Positions 23,919-32,316 are shown, numbered from the stretch's first letter. The stretch is DNA of 34,860 bases from an uncultured Bacilli bacterium (GCA_944359055.1 CALVSO010000013.1:1-34860); one strand, 5' to 3'. Notes: generated by a model from the letters alone, not told the origin. Made by a program: numbers and translations.

Positions 23919-24619
23919 TGGAAGGGTATATTAATTCAATTGAAACTATGGGATTAGTAGATGGTCCTGGTATAAGATTTGTAGTTTTTATGCAAGGATG
24001 TAAATTAAGATGTTTATTTTGTCATAATCCAGAAACATGGAAACAAAATGAAGGATTAAAAATAACAACAGAGGAATTAATAAAAAGAATATTAAAATAT
24101 AAAAATTATTTTGGTAGTGAAGGAGGAGTGACCTTTTCTGGTGGTGAACCCCTTCTTCAAACAGATTTTTTGATAGAAATTTTAAAAAAATGTAAACAAT
24201 TTGGAATAAATACTTGTTTAGATACTGCTGGTGTTGGTGGAACTAACAATGAAGAAGTATTAAAATACGTAGATTTAGTTATGATGGATATTAAAGCTAT
24301 TGAAGAAGATAAATATACAATAATGACTGGACAAAAAATAGAAGAATCAATTAATTTTTTAGATTTGTGTCAAAGGTTAAATAAAAGACTGTGGATAAGA
24401 CAAGTAATTGTTCCTGGTATTAATGATAATGAAGAATATATTAAAAAATTAAAACAGTTTTTAAATAAATATGATATCGAAAAAGTAGAGTTTTTACCAT
24501 ATACAACAATTGGTGTTCCAAAATATGAAAAATTAAATATTAATTATCGATTAAAAGATACTAAGCCTATGGATAAAGAAAAATGTCAAGAATTATACAA
24601 ATTATATGAAACATTATAA
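23918..24619 (+). CDS. pflA: Pyruvate formate-lyase-activating enzyme
   Basis: This radical SAM enzyme installs the glycyl radical on PFL using a [4Fe-4S] cluster and AdoMet. The 233-residue protein has the cluster motif C28-x3-C32-x2-C35 in MQGCKLRCLFCHNPETW, a GGEP AdoMet-binding motif (TFSGGEPLL), and the usual WIRQVIVPGINDNEEYI and KVEFLPYTTIGVPKYEKL near the C-terminus. It starts at ATG 23918 in a TAATG overlap with pflB, ribosome site GAAGGTG in the pflB end, so synthesis is coupled. The length is normal for the short PflA class without extra ferredoxin clusters. Confidence 0.97.
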   Translation: MEGYINSIETMGLVDGPGIRFVVFMQGCKLRCLFCHNPETWKQNEGLKITTEELIKRILKYKNYFGSEGGVTFSGGEPLLQTDFLIEILKKCKQFGINTCLDTAGVGGTNNEEVLKYVDLVMMDIKAIEEDKYTIMTGQKIEESINFLDLCQRLNKRLWIRQVIVPGINDNEEYIKKLKQFLNKYDIEKVEFLPYTTIGVPKYEKLNINYRLKDTKPMDKEKCQELYKLYETL

Positions 24620-24629
24620 TTTGTTTCAT

Positions 24630-24703
24630 TGCCCTATGGCCAAGCGGTAAGGCGGCGGACTCTGACTCCGTAATCATTAGTTCGAATCTAATTAGGGCAG
24701 CCA
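24630..24703 (+). tRNA. trnQ: tRNA-Gln (anticodon CUG)
   Basis: A 74-base cloverleaf: acceptor arm TGCCCTA/TAGGGCA, D arm GGCCAAGCGGTAAGGC, anticodon stem CGGA/TCCG with loop CTCTGAC (anticodon CTG), T arm TTAGTTCGAATCTAA, discriminator G and encoded CCA. It starts ten bases after the pflA stop and is followed by a terminator. It may be co-transcribed with pfl; a TATAAT at 24615-24620 could also serve it. It reads CAG, a rare codon in this AT-rich genome. Confidence 0.95.
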
Positions 24704-24713
24704 AAAAGTTTTT

Positions 24714-24736
24714 AAGTTGAGTTTTCAACTTTTTTT
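24714..24736 (+). terminator. Terminator after the tRNA
   Basis: AAGTTGA (24714-24720), loop GTTT, TCAACTT (24725-24731), then T. Confidence 0.75.
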
Positions 24737-24745
24737 CTTTTAGTC

Positions 24746-24774
24746 TTGAAATAATAAAGAAAATATTATATAAT
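24746..24774 (+). promoter_or_regulatory. Promoter ahead of the five-helix membrane protein
   Basis: TTGAAA (24746-24751), 17 bases, TATAAT (24769-24774). Confidence 0.7.
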
Positions 24775-24800
24775 TTATTTAGAATAAAGGGTGAGGCAAA

Positions 24801-26396
24801 ATGATTCTAAGAAAACCTTATGCATTCTTTATAAAACATTTTAAACTAATACATGTTATTTTAGCTTGTTTAGTTTTTTATTCAATTTACAAAACAAAAT
24901 TAGTTTTAGATTTTTTTAATGAGTATAGTTCAATAATAATCGATGTAAGTGGTCAAGATTTAGTAACTCCTTTGATTCCGTTTCTTTTTCAAATGGTACC
25001 ATTTCTAATATTGATTGGTTGTATTATAATTTTAATAGTAATGATTGTAAAACAAAAACCATGTATATATTATTTAATAACAATTGGTGTTTTTATCTAT
25101 ACTTTTATAGTTATTCAAACTGCTAAATCAACATTATATGAATTAACCATTAATTTGCTTCCAACTCAGCAAATATTATTAGCTAGAGATTTGGTGTTTG
25201 TTTCTTTTATAGCACAAATTATAAGTTCTATAATGATTGTGGTAAGAGCTACAGGTTTTGATGTAAAAAAATTTGACTTCAAAACAGATTTAAAAGAATT
25301 AGAAATAGAAGATAAAGATCGAGAAGAAGTAGAAGTACAAATAAATTTTGATAGTAATAAATTTATAAGACAAATTAGAAAGAAAATAAGATATTTCAAA
25401 TATACGTATAAAGAGAATAAATTATTGTTTAACTTAATTATGGCGTTTTGTACACTAACTTTAGTAACTTCATTAGTTGTTTTAGTATTGAGTGGGTCAA
25501 AAACAGTTAATCAAAATGAATACTTTTCTGGAAATAATTTTAGTATGAAAATAACTGATAGTTATATTGTCAATACCGATTATAAAGGTAAAATTTTAAA
25601 TAGCGATTATTATTATTTATTATTAAAAATTGAAGTAAAAAGTAATTATGTTGAATCATATTTAGATTTTGCTACGTTGAAAATTTTAATTGATAACTAT
25701 GTTTATACTCCAACAATTGAAAATAGGGATAGTTTTTTTGATTTTGGTACTATATATAATGAAGAAATGATTGGAACAAATTATGAAAAAAGGGTATTGT
25801 TATATAAAATCCCTAAAGAATTAATAAATAAAGATATCTATTTTTCTTTTGTTGATAAAAACAATAAAGATAAAGAAGGCAATTTTAAAAATACAAAAGT
25901 TAAAATAAATTACAAGAATTTAATTGGTATTGATTCTATTGATATTGCTTCATTAAATAATACACTGCAATTGACTGATAGCATTTTAAATGGTTACAAA
26001 ATTACAATTAATGCTTATGATATTCAAAAAAAATATAAATTAAATTACAATTTTTGTGTAGCTAGTGATTGTTATTCATCTTATGAATATTTAGTTCCTA
26101 CGATAAATACGAACGAAGATAAATCAATTTTAAAAATCATGGGATCAATAGAAATGGATCATAAAATTAATGGTGTTAATGATTTATATGATTTTATCAA
26201 TATGTTTGGCAAATTATATTATACTATTGATGGCGTGGAAAAAGTTCAAAATATTAATTTTAGCCAATTAAAAAGTAAAAAAACTCAACAAAATAATATT
26301 TATTATATTGAAGTTTTAGAAGAAGTAGAAAATGCATCAAACATTTCATTAATGTTTACAGTAAGAAACAAAAATTACAAATATATTTTAAAATAA
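24801..26396 (+). CDS. Five-helix membrane protein with large C-terminal ectodomain
   Basis: I do not recognise this 531-residue protein by name. It has hydrophobic helices near 16-36, 57-83, 88-107, 129-148 and 208-231, with an acidic cytoplasmic-type linker (DLKELEIEDKDREEVEVQ) and a basic patch (RQIRKKIRYFKYTYK) between helices four and five. About 300 residues follow helix five and look like one or two beta-sandwich domains: SDYYYLLLKIEVKSNYVESY resembles DUF4352-type ligand or adhesion folds, and CVASDCYSS holds two cysteines. GGGTGAGG precedes the start. It has its own promoter, and the pilus operon begins 52 bases after its stop, so a surface role next to the pilus is plausible but unproven. 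Confidence 0.75.
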   Translation: MILRKPYAFFIKHFKLIHVILACLVFYSIYKTKLVLDFFNEYSSIIIDVSGQDLVTPLIPFLFQMVPFLILIGCIIILIVMIVKQKPCIYYLITIGVFIYTFIVIQTAKSTLYELTINLLPTQQILLARDLVFVSFIAQIISSIMIVVRATGFDVKKFDFKTDLKELEIEDKDREEVEVQINFDSNKFIRQIRKKIRYFKYTYKENKLLFNLIMAFCTLTLVTSLVVLVLSGSKTVNQNEYFSGNNFSMKITDSYIVNTDYKGKILNSDYYYLLLKIEVKSNYVESYLDFATLKILIDNYVYTPTIENRDSFFDFGTIYNEEMIGTNYEKRVLLYKIPKELINKDIYFSFVDKNNKDKEGNFKNTKVKINYKNLIGIDSIDIASLNNTLQLTDSILNGYKITINAYDIQKKYKLNYNFCVASDCYSSYEYLVPTINTNEDKSILKIMGSIEMDHKINGVNDLYDFINMFGKLYYTIDGVEKVQNINFSQLKSKKTQQNNIYYIEVLEEVENASNISLMFTVRNKNYKYILK

Positions 26397-26399
26397 TGT

Positions 26400-26428
26400 T
26401 TGAACATTAGACTTATTTATGTTATAAT
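26400..26428 (+). promoter_or_regulatory. Promoter of the Tad-like pilus operon
   Basis: TTGAAC (26400-26405), 17 bases, TATAAT (26423-26428) with TG upstream. This is the best promoter before the six-gene run 26449-31308. Confidence 0.7.
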
Positions 26429-26448
26429 TAAACAATGGAGGAGTAAAA

Positions 26449-27093
26449 ATGAAGAAGATAACTTTTATATTTATCTTAATGTTACTTATTCCAATTACTA
26501 ATGTAAAAGGCTTTTATTGTACTTATACTGAAATTGCTCAATGGAAAAAAATAGCATATAATGTTAATTATTATTATGAATATAAAGAAAACAATGGAAA
26601 AGTCACGTTTGATATTACACTATCTAATTTAAATAAAAATATTTACTTTATTGATTCAACTACTGGTAAAAAACATGAATTTACTAAAAATGAAGTTAAA
26701 TTAACTGGATATAGCAGTGGCGATACAATTGTATATACTTTTTATCCAGTAAATGCTTATTGTAGTGATGAACCTTTATATACCATAAGAATAAATTTGC
26801 CAACTTATAACCAATTTTATGGTGATAAATTGTGCTTAGGAATTGAAAATTATAGTTTATGTCAAAAATGGTCAAGTAATAATTTAACATATGAACAATT
26901 TGTTAAAAAAATAGAACAATATAAAGAAAGCTTAAAAGAAGAAGATTCTAATAAAGAAAAAACAGAAACTAATAATACAATTAATTATATTGTAGAATTT
27001 TTAATTAATTATTATTATATGTTTATTATTGGCTTTACTTTACTATTTATAGTTATATATTTTGTAAAGAAAAAGGACAATATTTATGCATAG
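26449..27093 (+). CDS. Secreted single-pass surface protein, first gene of the pilus operon
   Basis: I do not recognise this 214-residue protein as a named family. It has a signal peptide (KKITFIFILMLLIPITNVKG, cleavage near 21), an extracellular beta-rich region (KVTFDITLSNLNKNIYFIDS; GDTIVYTFYP) with cysteines in FYCTYTE, AYCSDE, LCLG and SLCQ that could form two disulfides, a charged linker and a C-terminal membrane helix (about 187-206) with a KKKDN stop-transfer end. So it is a type I membrane protein with its domain outside the cell. It leads the operon with GGAGGAG and its own promoter; the next gene starts 11 bases after its stop. A pilus accessory or assembly role is inferred from position only. 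Confidence 0.75.
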   Translation: MKKITFIFILMLLIPITNVKGFYCTYTEIAQWKKIAYNVNYYYEYKENNGKVTFDITLSNLNKNIYFIDSTTGKKHEFTKNEVKLTGYSSGDTIVYTFYPVNAYCSDEPLYTIRINLPTYNQFYGDKLCLGIENYSLCQKWSSNNLTYEQFVKKIEQYKESLKEEDSNKEKTETNNTINYIVEFLINYYYMFIIGFTLLFIVIYFVKKKDNIYA

Positions 27094-27104
27094 GAGGTGT
27101 TAAG

Positions 27105-27515
27105 TTGAAAGAGTCATACTGGGGAGCGATGGTTGTTGCTTTTGGTATATTTGCAATTTTCTTTATTTTCTTTTTTCAATCAGTTACTAATACTAGTGAA
27201 CATAATTATCATTTACTGAAAGAAACTACAGAAGCTGCTATGTATGATGCTTTGGATTTGGCGGCATATAGAAAATATGGAACAGTTAGAATTGATCGAG
27301 AAAAATTTGCTGAAAATTTTTTAAGAAGGTTTGCAGAAAGTGCTGTATTATCGAACACATATAAAGTTGAAATTTTCGATATAAATGAAGAGCCACCAAA
27401 AGTAAGTATACGAGTTAGTAGCTTGGAATCTACTAATATAACTGGTGAAATATTAGAATTTGATATTCAGGAGTCACTAGATGCTATTTTAGAAACTCCT
27501 GATGTGAAAGAATAA
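27105..27515 (+). CDS. TadE-like/DUF5411-like minor pilin candidate
   Basis: The 136-residue protein begins MKESYWGAMVVAFGIFAIFF, with an N-terminal hydrophobic helix at about 8-28 typical of pilin-like subunits, followed by a soluble region (HNYHLLKETTEAAMYDALDL; EIFDINEEPPKVSIRVSSLE). The sequence reminds me of DUF5411 proteins found with Tad genes in wall-poor Firmicutes; that is from memory. It may act as a minor pilin or pilus-platform partner in the place of TadE/TadF. Start is TTG at 27105 with AGGAGGTG at 27092-27099; no ATG is available nearby. The gene lies between the secreted protein and the SAF-domain gene. Confidence 0.65.
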   Translation: MKESYWGAMVVAFGIFAIFFIFFFQSVTNTSEHNYHLLKETTEAAMYDALDLAAYRKYGTVRIDREKFAENFLRRFAESAVLSNTYKVEIFDINEEPPKVSIRVSSLESTNITGEILEFDIQESLDAILETPDVKE

Positions 27516-27530
27516 GAAAGGAATGAGTTT

Positions 27531-28367
27531 ATGAATAATATTTTAGTTTCATTAAAAAGATTTATTACTAATAAAAATACTGTAACAGTATTGGGCGTTA
27601 TTGCAATTTTAGCTTTACTATATTATGGATATAGTAAAACTATTGAAAGTCAGGTAAGACCTACTAGAGTTCCTGTTGCTTCTGCTACAATTCAACCTAG
27701 AACATTAATTACAGATGATATGATTAATTATATTGAAGTTCCTGCAGCTTGGATTAGCGGAAATGTAATTAAAAATTCAAATTCAATAATAGGAAAATAT
27801 ACTGCAGTTAATACTGTTGTTCCTGCAGGAAGTATGTTTTATAGTGATGTTTTAACGACAAAAGAAAATTTACCAGATTCTGCATTTACTGCTGTAAAAG
27901 ATGGTGAAAGACCATATGCTTTAGAAGTTTCTACTTCAAGTACTTATGGTAATTCTATTTTTCCTGGAAATGTTATTGATATATTTATGAAAGCAACAGA
28001 CGAAAATGGAAAAATTATGGTTGGAAGATTATTAGCTCAAGTAGAAGTATTGGCTGTTAAAGATAGTGCTGGTAATAATGTTTTTGAAGATACTTCTCAA
28101 ACAAGAACACCTGCTACTTTATTATTTGGTGTACCAGATGATGTATATGTTTTATTAAAGTCTGCTGAATATTTAAAATCAGAAGGTGTTGAATTATTCC
28201 CTGTTCCTTATGGTGGAACATCACCAATTGAAGGTGATTTGACAGTTGACCGTGAAGAACTAGTTGCATTCATAGAAAGTCATACTAATTTACTTGCTCC
28301 TGAAGATAATAATCAAAATAATTCTGAAAATACTCCTAATACAAATACAGAAATTGGTAATCAATAA
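27531..28367 (+). CDS. cpaB: CpaB/RcpC-like SAF-domain pilus assembly protein
   Basis: CpaB (RcpC) proteins assist Tad pilus assembly at the cell surface. The 278-residue protein has a membrane anchor at about 17-33 (VTVLGVIAILALLYYGY), then a SAF domain near 40-105 (VPVASATIQPRTLITDDMIN; SIIGKYTAVNTVVPAGSMF), a beta-rich body (ALEVSTSSTYGNSIFPGNVI) and a low-complexity Asn/Glu tail (NNQNNSENTPNTNTEIGNQ). In diderms CpaB works with a secretin; here the tail and monoderm setting suggest it faces the cell wall. AGAAAGGA precedes the ATG. It overlaps the ATPase gene by one base, so expression is coupled. Confidence 0.85.
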   Translation: MNNILVSLKRFITNKNTVTVLGVIAILALLYYGYSKTIESQVRPTRVPVASATIQPRTLITDDMINYIEVPAAWISGNVIKNSNSIIGKYTAVNTVVPAGSMFYSDVLTTKENLPDSAFTAVKDGERPYALEVSTSSTYGNSIFPGNVIDIFMKATDENGKIMVGRLLAQVEVLAVKDSAGNNVFEDTSQTRTPATLLFGVPDDVYVLLKSAEYLKSEGVELFPVPYGGTSPIEGDLTVDREELVAFIESHTNLLAPEDNNQNNSENTPNTNTEIGNQ

Positions 28368-29611
28368 TGCAAGATAGTTTATTTTCTCAAATTGATTTTG
28401 GACCACTATTAGAATATTTAAATAATGATGATATAACAGATATATCTTATAGTAATGGTGGCCAAATTTGGTTAAAAACTTTATCACAGGGTATTTTTAG
28501 AATTGAAAATCCTAATGTAAATAATGCTATGATGGAAAAATTAGCTTTTCAATGCTCTAATGTCATGGGTAAATCATTTAATGCCGCACATCCATTTTTG
28601 GATTCTGAAAGTGCGGAATTACGTATGAATTTCGTTCATGATTCAATTGCTACTAATGGAATTGCTTGTGTTATAAGAAAAACACCAGCAAAAATAAGAT
28701 TAGAAAAAGATAAAATTATTGCAGAAAAATATATCACTTTAGATGTGCACGATTTTTTAGTTCAATGTGTCTTAGCCCATTGTAATATTATAGTTTGTGG
28801 AGAGACTGGTTCTGGTAAAACAGAATTTGTAAAATATTTAGCTTCTAAAACTAAAGAAAATGAAAAGATTATATCGATAGAAGATACATTAGAATTGCAC
28901 TTAGATAGAATATTTCCTCATCGTGATATAGTTGCAATGAAAACCAACAATGTCGCTTCTTATAGTGATGTTTTGGTAACGTGCATGAGACAAAATCCTA
29001 AGTGGATATTATTATCCGAAGTACGTAGTGCCGAAGCAGTTATGGCTGTTCGTAACTCAATTTCTTCAGGACATTATATTTTATCAACAATACATGCGGA
29101 CAAAGCTTCATCTATACCAAATCGTATGTATAGTTTGTTAGAAACTAATCAAGAAATTGATCAGTTTTTGAAATCAATTTATAGGTATGTACAATTAGGT
29201 GTGTTAATTCGTGGTAGACAGGATAAAGAGACTAAACGTTTTATACGTGAAGTTGGAGAAGTTACAGAATTTTATGTTACTGAAGATAATGAGGCAAAAT
29301 ATAATACTATTTATAAAAAAACTCCAGAAGGAAAAATATATAGAAAAAATCCAAGTAAATATTTGATTGAGTATATTGAGGGTCAAGGGGTTACAATACC
29401 AGCAGGATTTATAAATCCTTTATATGATAAGAATGATAATAGTAATGATATTAATGTTGCTTCATCAAAGCCTGCGCAAAATGTTATGAATGCTCAACCT
29501 ATTAATCAAAATAACAATGTAGTTCCTTTAAAACCTGTACAAAATGCTATGAATACTCAACCTATTAATCAAAATAATATTATAAATAATATTCCTGCTT
29601 CAAATAGTTAA
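28367..29611 (+). CDS. cpaF: CpaF/TadA-type secretion ATPase
   Basis: This cytosolic hexameric ATPase powers pilus assembly. The 414-residue protein contains Walker A GETGSGKT (145-152), an Asp box (ISIEDTLELHL), Walker B WILLSEVRS (213-221) and the His box SSGHYILSTIHADKASSI. The preceding N-terminal domain begins DSLFSQIDFGPLLEYLNNDD with the family-like DITDISYSNGGQIWL. The last 70 residues form a Gln/Asn tail with a 21-residue repeat that is not part of the normal enzyme. It overlaps cpaB by one base and has only a weak ribosome site, suggesting coupled translation. TadB and TadC follow directly. Confidence 0.93.
   Translation: MQDSLFSQIDFGPLLEYLNNDDITDISYSNGGQIWLKTLSQGIFRIENPNVNNAMMEKLAFQCSNVMGKSFNAAHPFLDSESAELRMNFVHDSIATNGIACVIRKTPAKIRLEKDKIIAEKYITLDVHDFLVQCVLAHCNIIVCGETGSGKTEFVKYLASKTKENEKIISIEDTLELHLDRIFPHRDIVAMKTNNVASYSDVLVTCMRQNPKWILLSEVRSAEAVMAVRNSISSGHYILSTIHADKASSIPNRMYSLLETNQEIDQFLKSIYRYVQLGVLIRGRQDKETKRFIREVGEVTEFYVTEDNEAKYNTIYKKTPEGKIYRKNPSKYLIEYIEGQGVTIPAGFINPLYDKNDNSNDINVASSKPAQNVMNAQPINQNNNVVPLKPVQNAMNTQPINQNNIINNIPASNS
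29468..29593 (+). repeat. Two copies of a 63-base coding repeat in the ATPase tail
   Basis: The repeat starts at 29468 and 29531, 63 bases apart, encoding KPAQNVMNAQPINQNN and KPVQNAMNTQPINQNN. The copies differ at three residues and several third positions, so the duplication is not very recent. Confidence 0.85.
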
Positions 29612-29623
29612 TGGAGGTGTGAA

Positions 29624-30526
29624 ATGACTAGTACTATTTTTATAATAATTTCAGTAATTATCTTATTTATTTTTGTATATAGGATAAACCGTGGAGAAAG
29701 TGTTTATAAATATGTTTTAACTAAGACTAGTGATGTTTATGAAAAATATGCACCTTATTCTTTTAAAGTTGTAAGAGAAAAAGTAAAAGAATTAGGTCAA
29801 GAATTTACACCAAGACAATATTTTATTCAAATTACTATTTTTTCTGTTGGAGCTGCAATTATTTCATATTTATATTTTTATAGTTTAATTTGGTGTATCG
29901 TTTATATTATAGCTGCAATATCAATTATTCCTTATCTTTCATATTTAAGGTGTAAAAGATTGTATAGCGAATTTATTTTTGAACAAGTTCAAGTTTATAC
30001 AACTAATACAATTATGGAATTTGCCACAACACAAAGTTTTGTAAAATCTTTGGAAGGAGTTTATGAATCTGGTGTATTGGAAGATCCTTTAAAAAGTGAT
30101 GTGAAAACAATGATTGATATGGCATATAGAAATGGTACTATTACTGAATCAATAGATTTTATGAATGAAAAGTATGATTATTATATTGTAAGAAATATGC
30201 ATCAATTATTTTATCAAATTACTAATGAAGGAGCGCGTGATGCATCAGGTTCACTCGAAAATATGTCTCAAGATATTGATATGCTTGTTGAAGGTGTTTA
30301 TAGAGATAGAATAGATCGTGCAGTATTTCATAAAAAGTTTTTGCAATTTGGATTTGTTTTATATTTAATGATAATGTTAGTTCAGTTTTTATTAGGAACA
30401 GAAACATACTTAGAAATGTTACAAGATTGGTATGTTCAATTGTTACTACACGCAATTGTAATTATAAATACATACTTTTTGTTGGCTGGCGAAAAGTTTT
30501 ATAATGAGAATGTGGGGGCTGAATAA
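29624..30526 (+). CDS. tadB: TadB-like inner membrane platform protein
   Basis: TadB/TadC proteins (T2SSF fold) form the membrane platform on which the ATPase acts. The 300-residue protein has an N-terminal helix (about 4-19), a pair of helices near 68-108, a cytoplasmic helical T2SSF segment (FEQVQVYTTNTIMEFATTQS; GSLENMSQDIDMLVEGVYRD) and two C-terminal helices near 240-260 and 268-290. GGAGGTGTG lies before ATG 29624. Its stop overlaps the next start by one base (TAATG), as expected for a coupled TadB-TadC pair. Confidence 0.85.
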   Translation: MTSTIFIIISVIILFIFVYRINRGESVYKYVLTKTSDVYEKYAPYSFKVVREKVKELGQEFTPRQYFIQITIFSVGAAIISYLYFYSLIWCIVYIIAAISIIPYLSYLRCKRLYSEFIFEQVQVYTTNTIMEFATTQSFVKSLEGVYESGVLEDPLKSDVKTMIDMAYRNGTITESIDFMNEKYDYYIVRNMHQLFYQITNEGARDASGSLENMSQDIDMLVEGVYRDRIDRAVFHKKFLQFGFVLYLMIMLVQFLLGTETYLEMLQDWYVQLLLHAIVIINTYFLLAGEKFYNENVGAE

Positions 30527-31308
30527 TGATATTTTTATTAATTGCTGTTATTGTGTTTTTTATAGCTATTTATAATAAAGTTATTGAACCAGATAAATTT
30601 ATTAACGAAACCCAGCCTCTTTTTAAATTTTTAATTGAATCTGATTATGAATTTTTATTAAAAATAAGATATGGTTCTGACGTGAGTATGAGTAAAAAAT
30701 TTGGTGAAAGAGTTAGAAATGGTCTAATCGTAACAATATTTATGATATTTCTTTTCTTTTCAAATTTACAATTCACGTATGTATTGTTTGCTATAATTGC
30801 TGGATTTGTAGCATTTAAGCAACCATATACATCTTTACGAGCTTATTATAAAAAGAATTTGCATCATATAAATTTAATGTTGCCATATTACTTAAAAAGC
30901 TTGGAAATTTTAGTTCAACATTATACTGTTCCTGTAGCTTTGTCTAAGTCTATTGATCAAGCTCCTGATATTTTTAAATCTGGACTTCGAGATTTAGTTG
31001 CTAAAATAGAAGCTGGTGATATGTCTGTTGATCCATATATGGACTTTGCAAAAAGTTATCCTGTTAGAGATTCTATGAGAATGATGAGATTACTATATAG
31101 ATTAAGTCTTGGTAATCAAGACAAAAAACAGGAACAATTAATGATGTTTTCTAGAACTGTATCAAATTTACAAAATAAGTCAAGAGAACAAAAGTATACA
31201 GAAAGATTGGAATCAATGGAAAAAAGAACAATGGTTATGCTGTTTACCACAGGTGGTGGCATAATGTTATTAATGTTGTTGTCGATGATTATGATGATGA
31301 ATTATTGA
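30526..31308 (+). CDS. tadC: TadC-like inner membrane platform protein
   Basis: This is the second T2SSF-type platform subunit. The 260-residue protein shows helices at about 2-15, 66-88 and 237-258, a cytoplasmic region LPYYLKSLEILVQHYTVPVA with ALSKSIDQAPDIFKSGLRDL, and the C-terminal segment EKRTMVMLFTTGGGIMLLML. It is the last gene of the operon that begins at 26449; the following 49 bases contain a new promoter for the small pilin candidate. No prepilin peptidase (TadV/CpaA), TadZ/CpaE or secretin gene is found on either side in this window. Confidence 0.83.
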   Translation: MIFLLIAVIVFFIAIYNKVIEPDKFINETQPLFKFLIESDYEFLLKIRYGSDVSMSKKFGERVRNGLIVTIFMIFLFFSNLQFTYVLFAIIAGFVAFKQPYTSLRAYYKKNLHHINLMLPYYLKSLEILVQHYTVPVALSKSIDQAPDIFKSGLRDLVAKIEAGDMSVDPYMDFAKSYPVRDSMRMMRLLYRLSLGNQDKKQEQLMMFSRTVSNLQNKSREQKYTERLESMEKRTMVMLFTTGGGIMLLMLLSMIMMMNY

Positions 31309-31325
31309 TAATTTTAAAAAAAATG

Positions 31326-31334
31326 TGTTATAAT
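31326..31334 (+). promoter_or_regulatory. Extended -10 promoter of the pilin candidate
   Basis: TGTTATAAT at 31326-31334, 24 bases before the ATG and with AAGGTGG as ribosome site. It gives the small subunit its own transcript. Confidence 0.6.
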
Positions 31335-31357
31335 ATAATTAGTAAGGTGGTGAAATA

Positions 31358-31591
31358 ATGAAAGAAGCTGCTGGAGAAGCAAACATGACTGTTATCACTA
31401 TTATTTTGATTGGTGTAATTGCCGCTGTAGCGATTCCACTTATTACTGGATTAATGAGCAATACTCAAGCCAGAGCTTGCTGTAATGAAGCCGGTGGTAT
31501 TTGGAAAGGAGGAGCTTGCGATTCAAGCGTAAGTACATATGACGCCAATTCATATAATAATTGTATGCAATCAACAGGCGCTGAATCATAA
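31358..31591 (+). CDS. Small pilin-like major subunit candidate
   Basis: The 77-residue protein has a short charged leader (MKEAAGEAN) followed by a hydrophobic helix (TVITIILIGVIAAVAIPLI, about 10-29), the arrangement of type IV and Flp-like pilins, and a short soluble part with four cysteines (RACCNEAGGIWKGGACDSS and NNCMQS) that could form two disulfides. The leader lacks a textbook G-F-T-L-I-E site; cleavage after Gly6 before Glu is possible. It follows the platform genes but has a private promoter and terminator, fitting a highly expressed main subunit. It could instead be a minor pilin. Confidence 0.75.
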   Translation: MKEAAGEANMTVITIILIGVIAAVAIPLITGLMSNTQARACCNEAGGIWKGGACDSSVSTYDANSYNNCMQSTGAES

Positions 31592-31602
31592 TCAAATATT
31601 AT

Positions 31603-31627
31603 AGAACTGTTAATAGTTCTTTTTTTG
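31603..31627 (+). terminator. Terminator after the pilin candidate
   Basis: AGAACT (31603-31608), six-base loop, AGTTCT (31615-31620), seven T. Confidence 0.75.
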
Positions 31628-31688
31628 TTATAAAATATATTCCAAATTTAAATTTCAGTATAAACTTATTTTATTTTTATTATATTGA

Positions 31689-31697
31689 TGCTATAAT
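31689..31697 (+). promoter_or_regulatory. Extended -10 promoter of the DUF402 gene
   Basis: TGCTATAAT at 31689-31697; AGAAAGAGG follows before the start codon at 31719. No good -35 is seen. Confidence 0.55.
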
Positions 31698-31718
31698 ATA
31701 TATAAGAAAGAGGTTAAA

Positions 31719-32273
31719 ATGAAAAAAATATGTATAGGAGATAGATTTCAAATTCAATGTTATAAACATAATGGTAAAATCCATCGTTGCTGGGATGAAG
31801 CAGTTGTTTTAGATATAAAAAAAGATTATATTGTATTTGGAAATAATAAAACATTAGTAACAGAAGCTCAGGGAACGTGGTGGAAAACCAAAGAACCTGC
31901 AATAATGTATTTTTTTAAAAATGAATGGTTTAATATTATTTCACAGATAAAAAAAGATGGAATATATTATTATTGCAACATAGCCACACCATTTATAATT
32001 GAGGAGAATACAATAAAATATATTGACTATGATTTAGATTTGCGTATTTTTCCAACTGGGGAATTTAAAATTCTAGATAGATTAGAATATGAATATCACA
32101 AAAAGATAATGGGCTATGATGAAAAATTAGATAAAGTAATAAAAAAAGGATTAGATGATCTAATTAAATTGTATAAAGGTAATAAAATAATGTTTAATGC
32201 TCAAAAAAATCTAGAATATTGTTCTTATTATTTTAAAATATTAGAAGAGAAAAAAAACAGTAATTTTTCATAA
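31719..32273 (+). CDS. DUF402-family nucleoside tri-/diphosphate phosphatase
   Basis: Members such as Bacillus YgaC hydrolyse nucleoside tri- and diphosphates in the cytosol (family knowledge). The 184-residue protein has the expected order: an N-terminal beta region (GDRFQIQCYKHNGKIHRCWD), a central AIMYFFKNEWFNIISQI, YYYCNIATPFIIEENTIKYI and the metal-binding acidic run YIDYDLDLRIFPTGE followed by LDRLEYEYHKKIMGYDEKLD. The conserved acidic residues in DYDLDL and DRLEYEYH are all present. It has its own promoter and lies just upstream of the rRNA operon; the T-poor gap of 43 bases to the first rRNA promoter has no clear terminator. Confidence 0.88.
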   Translation: MKKICIGDRFQIQCYKHNGKIHRCWDEAVVLDIKKDYIVFGNNKTLVTEAQGTWWKTKEPAIMYFFKNEWFNIISQIKKDGIYYYCNIATPFIIEENTIKYIDYDLDLRIFPTGEFKILDRLEYEYHKKIMGYDEKLDKVIKKGLDDLIKLYKGNKIMFNAQKNLEYCSYYFKILEEKKNSNFS

Positions 32274-32316
32274 AATAAAGAATATAATAAAAATGTAAAA
32301 AAAATTAAAAAAAGTG

